Origin: Buxus sempervirens
Lineage: Eukaryota > Streptophyta > Magnoliopsida > Buxales > Buxaceae
Reading direction: 5' to 3'
DNA length: 64,000 nt
Assembly (NCBI GenBank): GCA_947561395.2
Contig: OX387183.1
Location: 14,497,402-14,561,401, forward strand
In this document: piece after piece, positions 11,600-23,253 of the stretch
Layout of the letters: each line of letters starts with the position of its first letter
How positions within the stretch are numbered: the stretch's first letter is position 1
The notes under the pieces: model-generated
Told to the model about the DNA's origin: nothing
The model's database searches: none
What the model saw: the letters and a program-made list of their open reading frames with translations, nothing else
Translations under genes and position numbers: made by a program

Positions 11600-11740
11600 A
11601 TTGTGATATGACTTGGCTATATAATGTGATAGTATGTGTTGTCTTGGGGTTTCAATGCCATGAGTTGGAAAAAAGAAATATTTGAAATCTGGAAATTTTG
11701 TGTTAATTTTGGGTATTCAAGCATGTTCCCCATGAAAAAT

Positions 11741-14542
11741 TGTAACGCCCCGGAACCGGGTTACGTAGTAAAAACCGTAACTCGTTCCCCAAGGGTTACT
11801 TTTATACACAGGATCGCTATATCAGAGTAAGGAAAACATGAAATGGCAATAACATAATCAGAGTCAACTAAAAAGGCTTCCCCAACTCACCTGAAAACAA
11901 TCATATACCCCCTGTATCGTCCTCTCATATATCTGAAATAAAAACAAAACAGTGAGATACAACTATCTCAACAAGTAGCAATGCATGCCTAAAATATAGT
12001 TGTAACAGTACTAAAACATGTACGATTAAAAATACACGACGATTAACCACGATAATCCGTCTAATCTCGGAAATACATCATCAATCACATTCGAAAAATC
12101 TTATGTATTGGGACTCATGAAGTCTGTCTATTTTGTGTGGCTAAGCACTAGTGTTCCAAACAATCTAGTCGAAATACTGCAACAGCTCAAACAACCAATT
12201 CATCGCCCTCATGGCGGAAATACCCGTGTGACCTCACCCTCATGGTGGAAACGGAGTTGTTGCAGCACTTCCCTCATGGAAGGCCTCTCCATCATGGAGG
12301 AAACGCATGAAGGAACCCTAGACTTAAATCCAAACAAAATATACAAAATTCACTACAACTCGACTGTGGATCCACACTAAGTTTCGCCCTATTAAGTCGG
12401 GAAAATTTCTTATATACAATGCAATGTAACATACATCATGCTTGTAGTAAAAGAAAACATTTATCGTGAAAAATATCAAATTCAGTTTCATTTACTCACT
12501 AAAACCTTCCAACAGAAAAATACAGCATTTGATACATAATTTAGGAGTATTCACCATGTCCTCAAACCAGAAACAAATAACCACCTGGTTATTCCATAAT
12601 CAAAAACAGATTAGATTTATAATTACATGTTAAGCAAAACAAATAAAGATTATTTCAGATCCCAAAATTCCAATGACTACACCCTTAGGTTAGAAGTCCA
12701 ATTTTTCCAACAATTAACCAATTTAATTCTAAAATCAATTATGCCCATAATCTTACTATACATGATAATCACTATAGATGACTACATGCTAATAACAATA
12801 AAATTCAGAAACATCTTAAGTCTCTACAAATAGTATTTTCCCAAACCCTTTTTACATGCTTACCAATAACATTATCCCCCAAGACTTCCGAAAACTCTGA
12901 TTTATTCTCTGTTGAAATTCTAATTTCCTCCCTCTAATTTAATCCTATGATTAACAATGTATTATAATACTTTAATCCACTCCTTTAGACTTGATGCAGG
13001 TGTTAAAATCAATTCCCACCAGAAAATCACAACAGCCGCAAACCTTCATATAAAACTTAGTCTGGCGCTAACCAACATCATCTGGGGCTAACCTCGTGAG
13101 GTTGGCTCCAGATATTTGCACTTAGCGATGGGCAATTTCTTGGTCTGGTGCTAACCTCTTTGAGGTTGGCGCCAGATCCATTAGGTTGGCACCAGGTCCA
13201 AGCACTAGGCGGCAGTGTTATTTTGGGTCTGGTGCTAACCTCTTTGAGGTTGGCACCAGGTCCATTAGGTTGGCACCAGGTACTTTCCAACTCGAGGACT
13301 TCTCAAACTTGCTATAAAATGTAATCCCTCATTCCGAATCACACACATACCTCAAGAAATCTTCTAATACAACACATAGATCCTTCATAACTCATTAAGC
13401 CTCCTTTGAGATTACATAACCAAATTATACAACCATCAGACAGTATTCACCCGAAATGTTAACAGAAACTAAAAATGACCTTAAACACATTTCCTTTCTT
13501 TATAAGATCTTAAAACACAGAAAACATGCTATTATCAAAGGTGCTAACTTGCATAGTTCAGAATTCTCATTGACTGAAATGAATGAATTTAACAAAACCA
13601 CTTCTATCATATGAACAACAATTCTAATAACTTAGTTACCACAGCTGAAATATCATTCTCAGATCAACATCAACATACGAACAGAATATTCTCAGATTAA
13701 ACTTAATTACATTTCTGATTTAATCCACTTAAGCAAAAGATCATCCTAACCATTCTTATACGAACATAAATCTGGAATTTTCTGGATTCTTCAAATCTGG
13801 ATCCGTGTAAACACAAATCATGCAATCAGAGAAAACTTGAAAAGAGCTACTTGCCTCTTGTTTTCGTCTTCACCAACACAGCAACTCCTTTGGATGATCC
13901 TCACGTCCAGAATCTTCAATAGCCAATCTGAACTGGACGTTTTCTTGCTGCAACAGCAATGGACGACTTCCTCTTTCTTCTCCAACAAAACTCTCCACTC
14001 TTTCTCAATTCTCAGATTTTTGTTTCATCCGTTTGGCCTTCTCCCAAGTTAAACCAGTTAGAAACGCTTGGAGAGAGAGCTGTTGAGACGATCAGCAACT
14101 TCAACTTCCTTACGTTACAAAACTTTTGATTTTCTCTTATGATCCTATGCAATGCTCCACCACCATATCTCCTACACCAACCACTCATCGATACTTGATC
14201 AAAATAATGCCTTCTCAAACACAATATTACCCATACTATAACTCAATTCTAATAAAATATTCTCAACAATAATTATTTAAACTAAACTATATTCTTACAT
14301 GAAATATACACAAATCAAGATTCCTGAAATTCCCATATTGCCCTTAAATAGTTTCCACCCTAAACCAATAATTAAAAATCTAATTAATGTTTCTTATCTT
14401 TTAATTAGAACTTCCACCCGGATTCGCCCGAGAATGCCGGTTTGACCGCTCAATCTCTCTTTCTAGACTTTCCCATCAATTAAATAAATTAGTATTTTTC
14501 TAAAACAAAATTTTAATATTATTAAAATTTTGGGATTTTACA
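11741..14542 (-). mobile_element. Solo LTR (del/Tekay-like family), TSD AAAAT
   Basis: 2802 bp; ends TGTAACGCCC...GGGATTTTACA on the plus strand, flanked by AAAAT at 11736-11740 and 14543-14547. The right part on the minus strand begins TGTAAAATCCC. The TGTAACGCCCCGGAACC end matches the end of the LTR at 56522, so both read on the minus strand. No internal region is present, so this is a solo LTR left by LTR-LTR recombination. It carries its own palindrome array (13081-13260). Confidence 0.9.
13081..13260. repeat. Array of 32-33 bp palindromes in solo LTR
   Basis: Three long palindromes at 13081-13112, 13144-13176 and 13228-13260 have arms of type TCTGGTGCTAACCTC and GAGGTTGGCACCAGA. Single half-sites (TTAGGTTGGCACCAGG) lie between and after them. 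A related half-site begins at 13061. Confidence 0.75.
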
Positions 14543-15060
14543 AAAATGCTTTTTTGTGCTTAATGTTTGTTTTATGCCATGCTTTTGATCTAGGTGTATG
14601 AGATGACATGATTTGAGCATGAAAACAATGAGCAAAAAGAAAAAAAAATCTGGAAATTCAGTAGCTATTTTGGAACTTTTCAAACATGTTCTCCCTAATT
14701 AGAACACCTCTTGTGCCAAATTGTTAATTGCAGAATTCTAGGCTTCAATTTGAGTAGAAACAATGCATGTTGAGCACCAAAAATGAAGGATACAAAATCT
14801 GGAAATTTTAGTGTATATTTTGGAGGTTTTCAAGCATGTTTCAACCATCAAAATTTTTCTTATATCATGTCAAGTAGTGTTGAATTTTTAAGCTTCAATT
14901 TGGGTAGAAATGGTACACTTTGAGCATGAGAAAAAGCATGAAAATCTGGAAATTTGGGGTAATACCTTTGGGGTTTCAAGCATGCTTTCCATGTTTTAAT
15001 TGGTTTGTACAATAACATGTTTTGGGTGTCATTTTTGGTCATGAGCATGTTTGGGTGTTT

Positions 15061-16380
15061 ACCATCTTGATTGGCTTGTATTTTGCTTCCAATATGATAA
15101 TTGTATATGCCTTGGCTTGAAATTGTATGCATGGCTACAAAAAAGAGTGGCAAGGGGCTGGGACATTGTGAATGTTACCTCAAAATTCAAAATGCACTCG
15201 AGCACAATGAACACTTTGCACAGCCTACCCATTACCTATAGGAAGTTGAACCCCGAATGTGTGTAGCTTGACGCACCGAGGTCGTTACTTCGGAAAGCGA
15301 AAGTGAAAACATTTACCTTAGAATTTGAGTCAATTATGTGATGACAATGGGATCTGTGATTCGATTCTGTGCATCACTAGACTTAAGTTCTAAGTTGCCA
15401 ATTAAGCCAAAACCCAAAAACCATACGTTTGAAGGTGGAGAAACACGTTTTCAGCTAAAAGTACACAATTGCGTTTGGGGAATTGGGTGTAAATGTGGGA
15501 AGGCCATTTGCATGTTTTACAGGCCAAGGTATAATATGAATACCATATTGAAGGTAATACAAGGTGGCAAGGTAAAGCCATGTTCTTTTTATGTTCATGT
15601 AAATTAAAAGCCATGGTGTCCATATGCTTTGGATGAAATTTTCCCAAAAATATATATAGCCTAAGGTTGGTGTAACCTATAGGATGAGTTTCCAACTCAA
15701 TTTAATAGTCATCCTACCCAAAGTCCATGTAGGAGGCAACCAAGTGTACAAAATCCAAGAATTGGTGCATAGCTTTGGAGGGACAAGTACCCTCATGAAT
15801 TTGTGAAGTTTGCAAGTATAAGGTCAAGGCCCAATTCGGGGCAAGTTTTTAAGGCCAAGTCAAGGTGAACATCAAGTGGGAATGAAAATAACATAATCTG
15901 GTGAAAAAATGAGTCAAAAATGGCCATTTCGGCATTAACCGGCAACTCAGGTCGGTTAAGAATAATTTCATTCATATCTGGCATATATTATCGGTTACAA
16001 AGGCTTATGCGTGTATCCGATCATTGTTGCCGGATACAATAAGCCATAGCCTTATCCAACACTTCATGCCGGATACATACAGAAAATGTATAAATTGGTT
16101 TTTTTCAACCCGAATTTTCAGAATAAAATGCCTAAACACTGTGGATAATCCTTAGGCACCCCAAAGAGAATATAAAAATGTTGCAAAAAAATAAAAAAAA
16201 TAAAAACGAAAAAACAAAAAAAAATATTCTTTTAGGATTTAACCTAATTTTGAAACTCAAAGAGCAAGCTAAGGTGTCATATTTTTTTATATCAATTCAA
16301 TTCAAACATGTGTCAATCAAGCTTTTGAACTTGAAAACTGAGAAAATTCAGCAAATTTCAAAAAGAAAAAAAACCCCCCT
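15061..16380 (+). other. Tat element leader, non-coding
   Basis: Non-coding leader shared with the inverted element at 1-1475 (best match 15240-15330 against 740-880). It holds a palindrome array (15935-16076). No supportable ORF is present. Confidence 0.6.
15935..16076. repeat. 39-bp-period palindrome array, Tat leader
   Basis: Four 25-bp imperfect palindromes start at 15935, 15974, 16013 and 16052, exactly 39 bp apart. The first has arms TTAACCGGC / GTCGGTTAA, a compensated change from GTATCCGGC / GCCGGATAC. Spacers are 14 bp and not conserved. Confidence 0.85.
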
Positions 16381-17090
16381 TGGTTGGTCTTTTTCGTACC
16401 AATCAAAATCAAAACATTTGTGGGACATTTGGAAACCCCAGAATATTCTAAAAACCTTTGTTTGGTCACGAGAACCAATCAAATCAAAAAACTTGTGGGA
16501 CATTTGGAAGCCCCAGAATATTCCAAAAACCTTTGTTTGGTCATGAGAACCAATCAAATCAAAAACTTGTGGGACATTTGGAAGCCCCAGAATATTCCAA
16601 AAACCTTTGTTTGGTCATGAGAACCATTCAAATCAAAAAATTTGTGGGACATTTGGAAGCCCCAGAATATTCCAAAAACCATTGTTTGGTCACGAGAACC
16701 AATCAAATCAAAAAACTTGTAGGACATTTGGAAGCCCCAGAATATTCCAAAAACCTTTGTTTGGTCACGAGAACCAATCAAATCAAAAAACTTGTGGGAC
16801 ATTTGGAAGCCCCAGAATATTCCAAAAACCTTTGTTTGGTCACGAGAACCAATCAAATCAAAAAACTTGTGGGACATTTGAAAGTCCTAGAATATTCCAA
16901 AAACCTTTGTTTGGTCACGAGAACCATTCAAATCAAAAAAAAATTTGTGGGATATTTGGAAGCCCCAGAATATTCCAAAAACCTTTGTTTGGTCACGAGA
17001 ACCATTCAAATCAAAAAATTTGTGGGACATTTGGAAGCCCTAGAATATTCCAAAGACCTTTGTTTGGTCACGAGCACCAATCAAAATCAA
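16381..17090 (+). repeat. Tandem repeat of about 75 bp, 9 units, upstream of gag
   Basis: About nine head-to-tail copies of a 74-79 bp unit containing TTTGTGGGACATTTGGAAGC, CCCAGAATATTCCAAAAACC and TTTGTTTGGTCACGAGAACC. Copies differ by a few bases and by the length of an A-run. Long open frames across it on both strands come from the repeat, not from genes. It sits about 130 bp upstream of gag, a usual place for tandem repeats in Tat leaders. Confidence 0.92.
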
Positions 17091-17325
17091 AAAAAAAATA
17101 AACTCAAACTTGTGTTCACCTAGCCTACTTGTCTACATTTATAGGGGTGTGACTCAAGTTAAATGGAAGCTGACTTGTTGCTTTTTTTTTTCTTCACCAG
17201 GTACACTTACTTGCAATCATTGCTCCCGTGACCAGATCCAAAGCCAGAGCCATGAATACTGAAGAGAACCAAGCTCAAACCACCGTACCTGCTCAGGACT
17301 TTGCTCAGCTGTAGGAGCAAGTGGC

Positions 17326-20192
17326 TGTGAGACATGGAAATGTCACCTAGGATGACTTCTGATATCGTCACATAGGGATCGATAAAAGTAAGAGTCGCCA
17401 CCATTCATGTTAAGGTGTGAATGGACACCAAAGGGTTCATAAAAGCCAAATAGAACCAAAGTAACTCTAATACAAGGAAAAATCCAGAGATCAGGTAAGG
17501 GGAATTATTTATGAGTAGGGGAAGGTGTTAGGCACCCCCGCTCATCCGTCTAAGACGGTTGGCATATGCTTGCTTATGCTAAGGATTGTTTGCTAATAAA
17601 AATAAACAAAGGATGCTTAAAATAAGCAAAATGTGTGTGATTATTCCACATGAGTAATCCAATGGATTTGGATTCTCCTCATGGATATATCACTTTAGAA
17701 CTTCATAAGTGAAGGAAAATCCAATTAAAATTTGAAGAAAAACCAATTCAAGGCAAATCTGGAAAAATCAGACTAAAAGAGCTTGAAAGCTTCGATTAAC
17801 CATAACTCACTCAATTTAAATCCAAATCCAATGAAACCAAAGCCATTTGAAAACTGGTATATAGTAGAGTATACAGTAAAACAATCAGCTCAATCCGATT
17901 TAAAACGAGAGAGAAATCCACATATGAAATCTGCTGTTATAACTCAGAAAAAGTGGTGAGTAGGCATTTTCAAAACCCTATTTGTGGAGTTTGGCTCAAT
18001 AAAAATCCATGAAAATTTGCATGGAAGAAGTATGTTGTGCCATCTTTCCAAAGAAAAAAACCTCACACCAAACTCCATTCAGATATGACTTGTGTGCTCT
18101 CTTGAACAGGCCTAGAAGACCACAGATCAGCTCTGGACTATGCCAGCGAGCAGCTCTGAGTCAATCTAGCACACAAGGCACAAAACAGATCAAAATCTAC
18201 TGAAACCAGTTGGAAATGAAACTAGACTTCTTAAGGAAAACTCAGAAACTGAAATCACTCGAAACGGATTAAAATTGAGCAAATGGTGCACCATCAAAGT
18301 GGCAAGTTTAGCAATCTGGGTTGAACTGACTTACAGACTTTGAACAGATGGTGTCAAAAATTGGCTCCATAAAAGTGAGCGAAAATTTCCAGATATAAAC
18401 TAGACATGCTCATCTATCACATGTCTTTGGAATCACTCAAAAATTCATCCGGAGGATGAAGTTATAAGCATTCTAAGACAAGCCACAGATGCTGCCCTAT
18501 TTTGAAAAACCTTGAGTAAAAGTGTGAAACCAGTGCATGTGTGCAAGTGAATTCGACCAAAATAACTTGAAATCATGAAAAACAACTCATGAAGTCTTAG
18601 AAATTCATTCTAAGGCCAGAGATCTTAGATTTTCCGTATTGAGCATGGAGAATCCAAGATCTAGCCTATTTGATGCAAAACAGTGAAAAAGTGTGTGATA
18701 TTGGTAAAAACACATATCTAGGAGAAAATTAAAATCCATTGCTATTGAGAGCATGGATCATGTTGATTTCTCCATATTCAAATAGCACAAATAATCAGCA
18801 TATAAAAATAACATGCAAATCATTCAAGGTAGGTTCTAGTCTAAAGGATCCATTCCATCTTCCTTTTCCCAAGGCTCTCTCTTCACGTTTTACGGCTAGA
18901 GAGGATTCCCAGGTACTTTGGAAAAGGTATGGGGCTTGCAAACAACCACAAACTGGCTTTACACTACAGAAAGGTAGAAGTTGAGAGTTGAAATGTAAAG
19001 AAGAAGTTGAAATCAACTAGAGCTTTACCTTTGGTAGCTTGAATACTTGAGGCAGCAATCCAGCAGAGTTATCCTTCTTCTTGCAGAGCTTCCAAGCTTC
19101 AAATTATCAGCCTCTTGCAAGAGGAAGACCCCTCTATTTATAGGCAAAGCCAGGGGTAGAAGAGTCCCAAGGGTAGGCTTAAAAGCCTTCTAGATTATTC
19201 TAATTCAAGCAAATGCCTTGAATTGTTGTAATACTAGAAGTTTCTGAGAGTGAAATAGGGAGTTCAAGTCCCTGAGAAAGATGTAATATGCGTAAATAAG
19301 GCTCAGAGATCGAGCCATTTCACAAATCCTCGAAACAGCCAAAACCGCATACACAGTGCGGTTTCCACTGGATCGTCACTCTATGTGCGGTTTTTATGCA
19401 AATTCAACCCAACCGCACATACAGGGCGGTTTCAATTCAGTTACGCTCGTCATGATTGCTGTCGACGTGGCTCAACGGCCGAAGCTTCTCGAAGCCACGT
19501 GGCAACTCACGCAAGAAGCGTGAACATCAACCGTGCTGTGTGTGCGGTTGCAACCGTACATACAGGGCGGTTGAGACCAAATTCTCAAAAACCGCACATA
19601 TACTACGGTGAACACATTTTTTGTTGGCTTTGAGCCTTAACTGCATAGGCCAGGCTTATTTACATGTAATATCATTAAAGTAAATGTCCTCGTATTTTTT
19701 AATCTCCATTTACTTAAGATATTATATGTAAATAAGCAAACACCCCCCCCCCCCCCCATTTGAATCCATTAAAAATATTTCCAGACTCAAATTCTAAGTG
19801 AATAAAAAGTCAACTTTCCAGTTCCAGGCTAAATTCCAATTTTTCAGGTCCGGTAAAAAGATTTAACATGTTAGTACCAAGGTATTCGTCAAGATTTAAA
19901 ATCTCAAAAAGTTCATTTATGCAATAACATTGCTAAAAACTTGATTACCGGGAAAAATTATCTTCAAATCTTGCTTAAAAAAATATTTCATTTTCTGGGG
20001 TCAAAAGTCAACAAAATTCAACCTGAAAAAGTTTGACTTTGCAAAAAATATTGAATTTGGGCCTTTTCCTTTGCGGCTTTGGATTCAAATGGGTTAAGGA
20101 TCTCAAACCCAATGCTAAGAATTGAAAATTCCAATAAAATATTTCTCTCCTTCAAGTTTTATCAAAAATCGTGCAATTTTGGGGTGTCTACA
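17326..20192 (-). mobile_element. Solo LTR (same family as 1496-3913), TSD GTGGC
   Basis: 2867 bp, plus-strand ends TGTGAGACATGG...GGTGTCTACA, flanked by GTGGC at 17321-17325 and 20193-20197. The interrupted gag reads through once the LTR is removed. It is nearly collinear with the 5' LTR at 1496-3913 but has about 450 bp extra near 19620-20170, including a C-run (about 19742-19757). The TATA box is at 19135-19142 (minus) and the G-box at 19494-19503. No primer site follows, confirming a solo LTR. Confidence 0.93.
19343..19609. repeat. Palindrome array in solo LTR (AACCGC...GCGGTT type)
   Basis: Counterpart of the array at 3533-3799, with units such as AACCGCACATACAGGGCGGTT. It lies upstream of the minus-strand TATA box. 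Several units differ from the sister LTR at single arm bases (for example a disrupted GATCGTCAC copy near 19371). Confidence 0.7.
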
Positions 20193-20877
20193 GTGGCTGG
20201 TCTTGCCAAAATGCTGGGAGACTTACTGGCGGCTCAGGCCCAAAACCAAGTCTCTACTTCCCATCAAGCACCACCACCTCAGGCCTACATTCCGCTTCCG
20301 GCTCAACCCATGCCTGAGCCCATTTCTGAACCGGTCCCTGAACCTATTCTGATTAGGGAAAATACTGTGGAATCTGAGAAAGAAATTGAAAAATAAAAGG
20401 CTAGGGAGGAAATGGAAAAGAAACTTCTACACAAAATTGAGAGAATCCAGGAAGAACTTAAGGAGGTGAAGGAGGGAAACCGCTACGGAGGTACCACCTT
20501 TGATGATCTCTGCATGTACCCGGATGTATGCCTACTGGCCAAGTTCAAGTGCCCGGACTTCGACAAATATGATGGCAGGGGCTGCCCGATGAGCCACTTA
20601 AAACTATACTGCGGGGCCCTATGCCAGTTTGGTCGGGATGACGGCATACTAATCCAACTCTTTCAGAGGAGTTTGACAGGGTCAACCTTGAGGTGGTTTG
20701 CCACGGTGGACCACGGAAGGAGCAGAAGATGGAAGGACTTGGCGGACGCCTTCCTGGTACAATACAAGTTTAACTCGAAGATCGTGCCAGACCGGTACAA
20801 CATGATGAGGATGAGTAAGGGGAAAGATGAGTCTGTCAGGCAGTACGCCAAGAGGTGGAGAGAGGCCGCCTCCCAGG

Positions 20878-23253
20878 TGTAGACACCTGATTTTTGCACC
20901 CCTAAAATGGCAAAAAATGAAAAGTCAAACCCTGAGGGGGTTAAAAAATTGACTTTTTGATTCAAGATAATTTGGCCATCAAACTTTATATCATTGAAAA
21001 GAGCATTTCGACACGGTTCTAACGCAACTGAATTTGCTGGAATCGGAGTCCAGATGAAAAAGATATGAGCTGGTCAAACTTTTGGGGAGCGAAAAGTTGA
21101 CTTTTTGCTCAACCCAATTCAACTGCCAAATTTGATCCCAATGGATAGGTGATTCCGAGCCGGTTCCAACGACATTAAGTTTGCTGAAATCGAACACCGG
21201 ATGAAGAAGTTATGAGCAGTTGAAGCTTCAGAAAAACTGCCCATGTGGCAAAAAAGACAGCAAAAATGGAATAAACCAATAAAATAAATGTGTTTAATAA
21301 TATTTTAATAAAGAGAATCTCGTTTTTTAATAAAATAATCGAAAAATCGAATAAGAATCTTGCAAAAAACCAAATTGAATAAAGGTTTGAAATCCAAACA
21401 TTTTAAAAACGTGTTGGACCGTATTCTCATTACGGACGGGGCATGCCCGTATTTCAAATACGGGCAAGATTCCCGAAGAAAACACGCGTCACCGTACGGC
21501 GGGACACGCGTCCCGTACAGCTGATTCGCGAGATTTGCAAATGTGCGTTTTTCGCCCGTATTTGAATTACGGGCAAGGCACGCCAGTACTTCAAATACGG
21601 GCACGAAAATTTTGCCTATAAATAGAGAGGCCTCCCCCCCCTCATTTCAACAAGCCCTCTCTCCTGGCCATCTCCCCTACCCTCCTGAAGTTTGCCTCGA
21701 CCAAATGCTGCCCTCATACTGTCACTCTAGCATCCTAACTCTTCTTTTTCCTAAACTACCCCTAGGTTAGTTAAACCATGTCAATATCATGCAAAAATCC
21801 TCTCTGATCTAACTCTCAAACCCATCACCCAGCCAAACCCTTTTTCCAACAATTTTGAAATATTCGGGAGGACGCGGAAGCGCTGCCCAAATCTTTGGAG
21901 AACCACAAATCCAACAAAACAAACTAATTACATTGTAAGTATACTATTATCTCTAAATTGAATAAATTTTGCTTATTTCATTGTCTTCTTTACTCACTTT
22001 TTTTTTATCACAATACCACTAACTTGTTTGCTGTTTTGGATGCCATGAGAGTTTAGAATTAAAGTATTAACCTTTGTTGGAAATGAGGAAAAGAAAGTGT
22101 TTTTCTTGATTAAACTAATGGTCATCTCTAACCATTTAATGTGGAAGGATTAAGCCTTGCTTAAGGACACGTAATATTCCCTGTAAAACTCCCCTTTTCC
22201 ATGCTAAAAACGAATTGGAGATTATTCATGCAATGCAGTGTTTCTTCAAGAAACACTAAAAGAAAAGGAAGATGGTCATTTGGGCCAAATGAGGCAAATG
22301 AAGTCCCTGGAAGAACCTGCAATCTTTTCTGAAGCTACAAGAACATCTGAGAAAGCCACGGAACTGATCCCAGGAAGAGCCGGCACCAAATATGCAAAAC
22401 TGGAGGCGCCCATAAACTCAAAACGGTCCCGTCTGGACTGTGTTTACTTCACGGGCGAACCCAACCGGAATTGGTCCACGGGCAAGAGTGGACCATATAA
22501 CAAATACGGGCGATTGTAAAATAACCTGAAAAATGTAATTTTCCGGCCCGGTTGAACCTGATTAGACCTGAACCGGCCTGAACCATTCCCTTAAAAATTT
22601 TGGGCTATCTTTAGCCCATTTTTGGACCGTGGGCCTAGAAGGGCCCACCAAGACCCCCCTTGGGCCAACTTGAAGGCCCATATTTAGACCGGCCCATACC
22701 GGGCCCGTTTTCAACAAACGGGCTCCAGGCCAATTGACTCAGGCTAATGGGCCCATTCCAAGCCCACCAAGCCCAAACTAAAATTATAAATACATAAAAC
22801 TTAATAAAATAATCAAACGGGTTACCCAATAACCCAATTGGGCCTAAGGCCCAGCCATGGCAACCCACGAGTCTTCCAACGGGACCCGGGTCCGACCCAC
22901 TTCACTTAAATAAATAGAAAGATAAAATCAAATAAAAGGGACCCACACCTTCAGAGGGCCCCGCCAGACCTAATAAACAGCATGCTGGTCTAGGAAGGGT
23001 GAACTTGACTCAAAAACCAGGGAGACCCGAGGGACCCATCAAATCGACGGGGCGGACCGGGGTGTCTTTAGGACTTCCCCGGATCGTAACCGAGGACTTA
23101 GCTAGAACTCTGAAAAGCCGCAGACCAGACTTAGACCCGATTAGGGCAAAACCGTGTCTGCCTGCACCTCTCAGGCAGTGGCAACTCCGAATGTCCCGAG
23201 GCACGCATGAAAGGTGTGCCCGGTGTGCGATCTAGGATTTTTAGGTGCGCACA
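20878..23253 (+). mobile_element. Solo LTR (third Tat-type family), TSD CCAGG
   Basis: 2376 bp, ends TGTAGACACC...GGTGCGCACA, flanked by CCAGG at 20873-20877 and 23254-23258. It lies within gag, and excision restores the reading frame. TATA box TATAAATA at 21617-21624. The 3' part has GGCAACTCCGAATG, related to GGCGACTCCGAATT in the solo LTR at 33550-36795, so the two are distant relatives in opposite orientation. A GGCCCA-rich tract spans 22540-22900. Confidence 0.92.
21445..21602. repeat. Palindrome array (GCCCGTATTT type) before LTR TATA box
   Basis: 21-bp palindromes at 21445-21465 (perfect: GCCCGTATTT, C, AAATACGGGC), 21554-21574 and 21582-21602, plus degenerate CGCGT/GTACGGC copies between them. 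The array ends 14 bp upstream of the TATA box at 21617. Confidence 0.8.

Larger units (their letters stand above)
11600..15060 (+). repeat. Leader repeat of about 150 bp, four units, split by a solo LTR
   Basis: The block AAATCTGGAAATT...TTTTGG...TTCAAGCATGTT occurs at 11689, 14648, 14797 and 14942. After removing the solo LTR 11741-14542 the spacings are about 152, 149 and 145 bp. Units also share CTTCAATTTG(A/G)GTAGAAA and TTGAGCA. This is a degenerate tandem array in the 5' leader; no protein is encoded. Confidence 0.65.

Noticed and set aside
15935..16076. CRISPR-like look of regularly spaced palindromic repeats (25-bp repeats, 14-bp spacers)
   Set aside because: Plant nuclear DNA, spacers far too short, repeats are not identical, no cas genes. 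Kept as an unexplained LTR-linked array instead.
16458..17123. A 221-codon ORF on the plus strand and a 107-codon ORF on the minus strand
   Set aside because: Both are products of the tandem repeat of about 75 bp being free of stops; the peptide is the same 25-residue phrase repeated, and the region is Tat leader.
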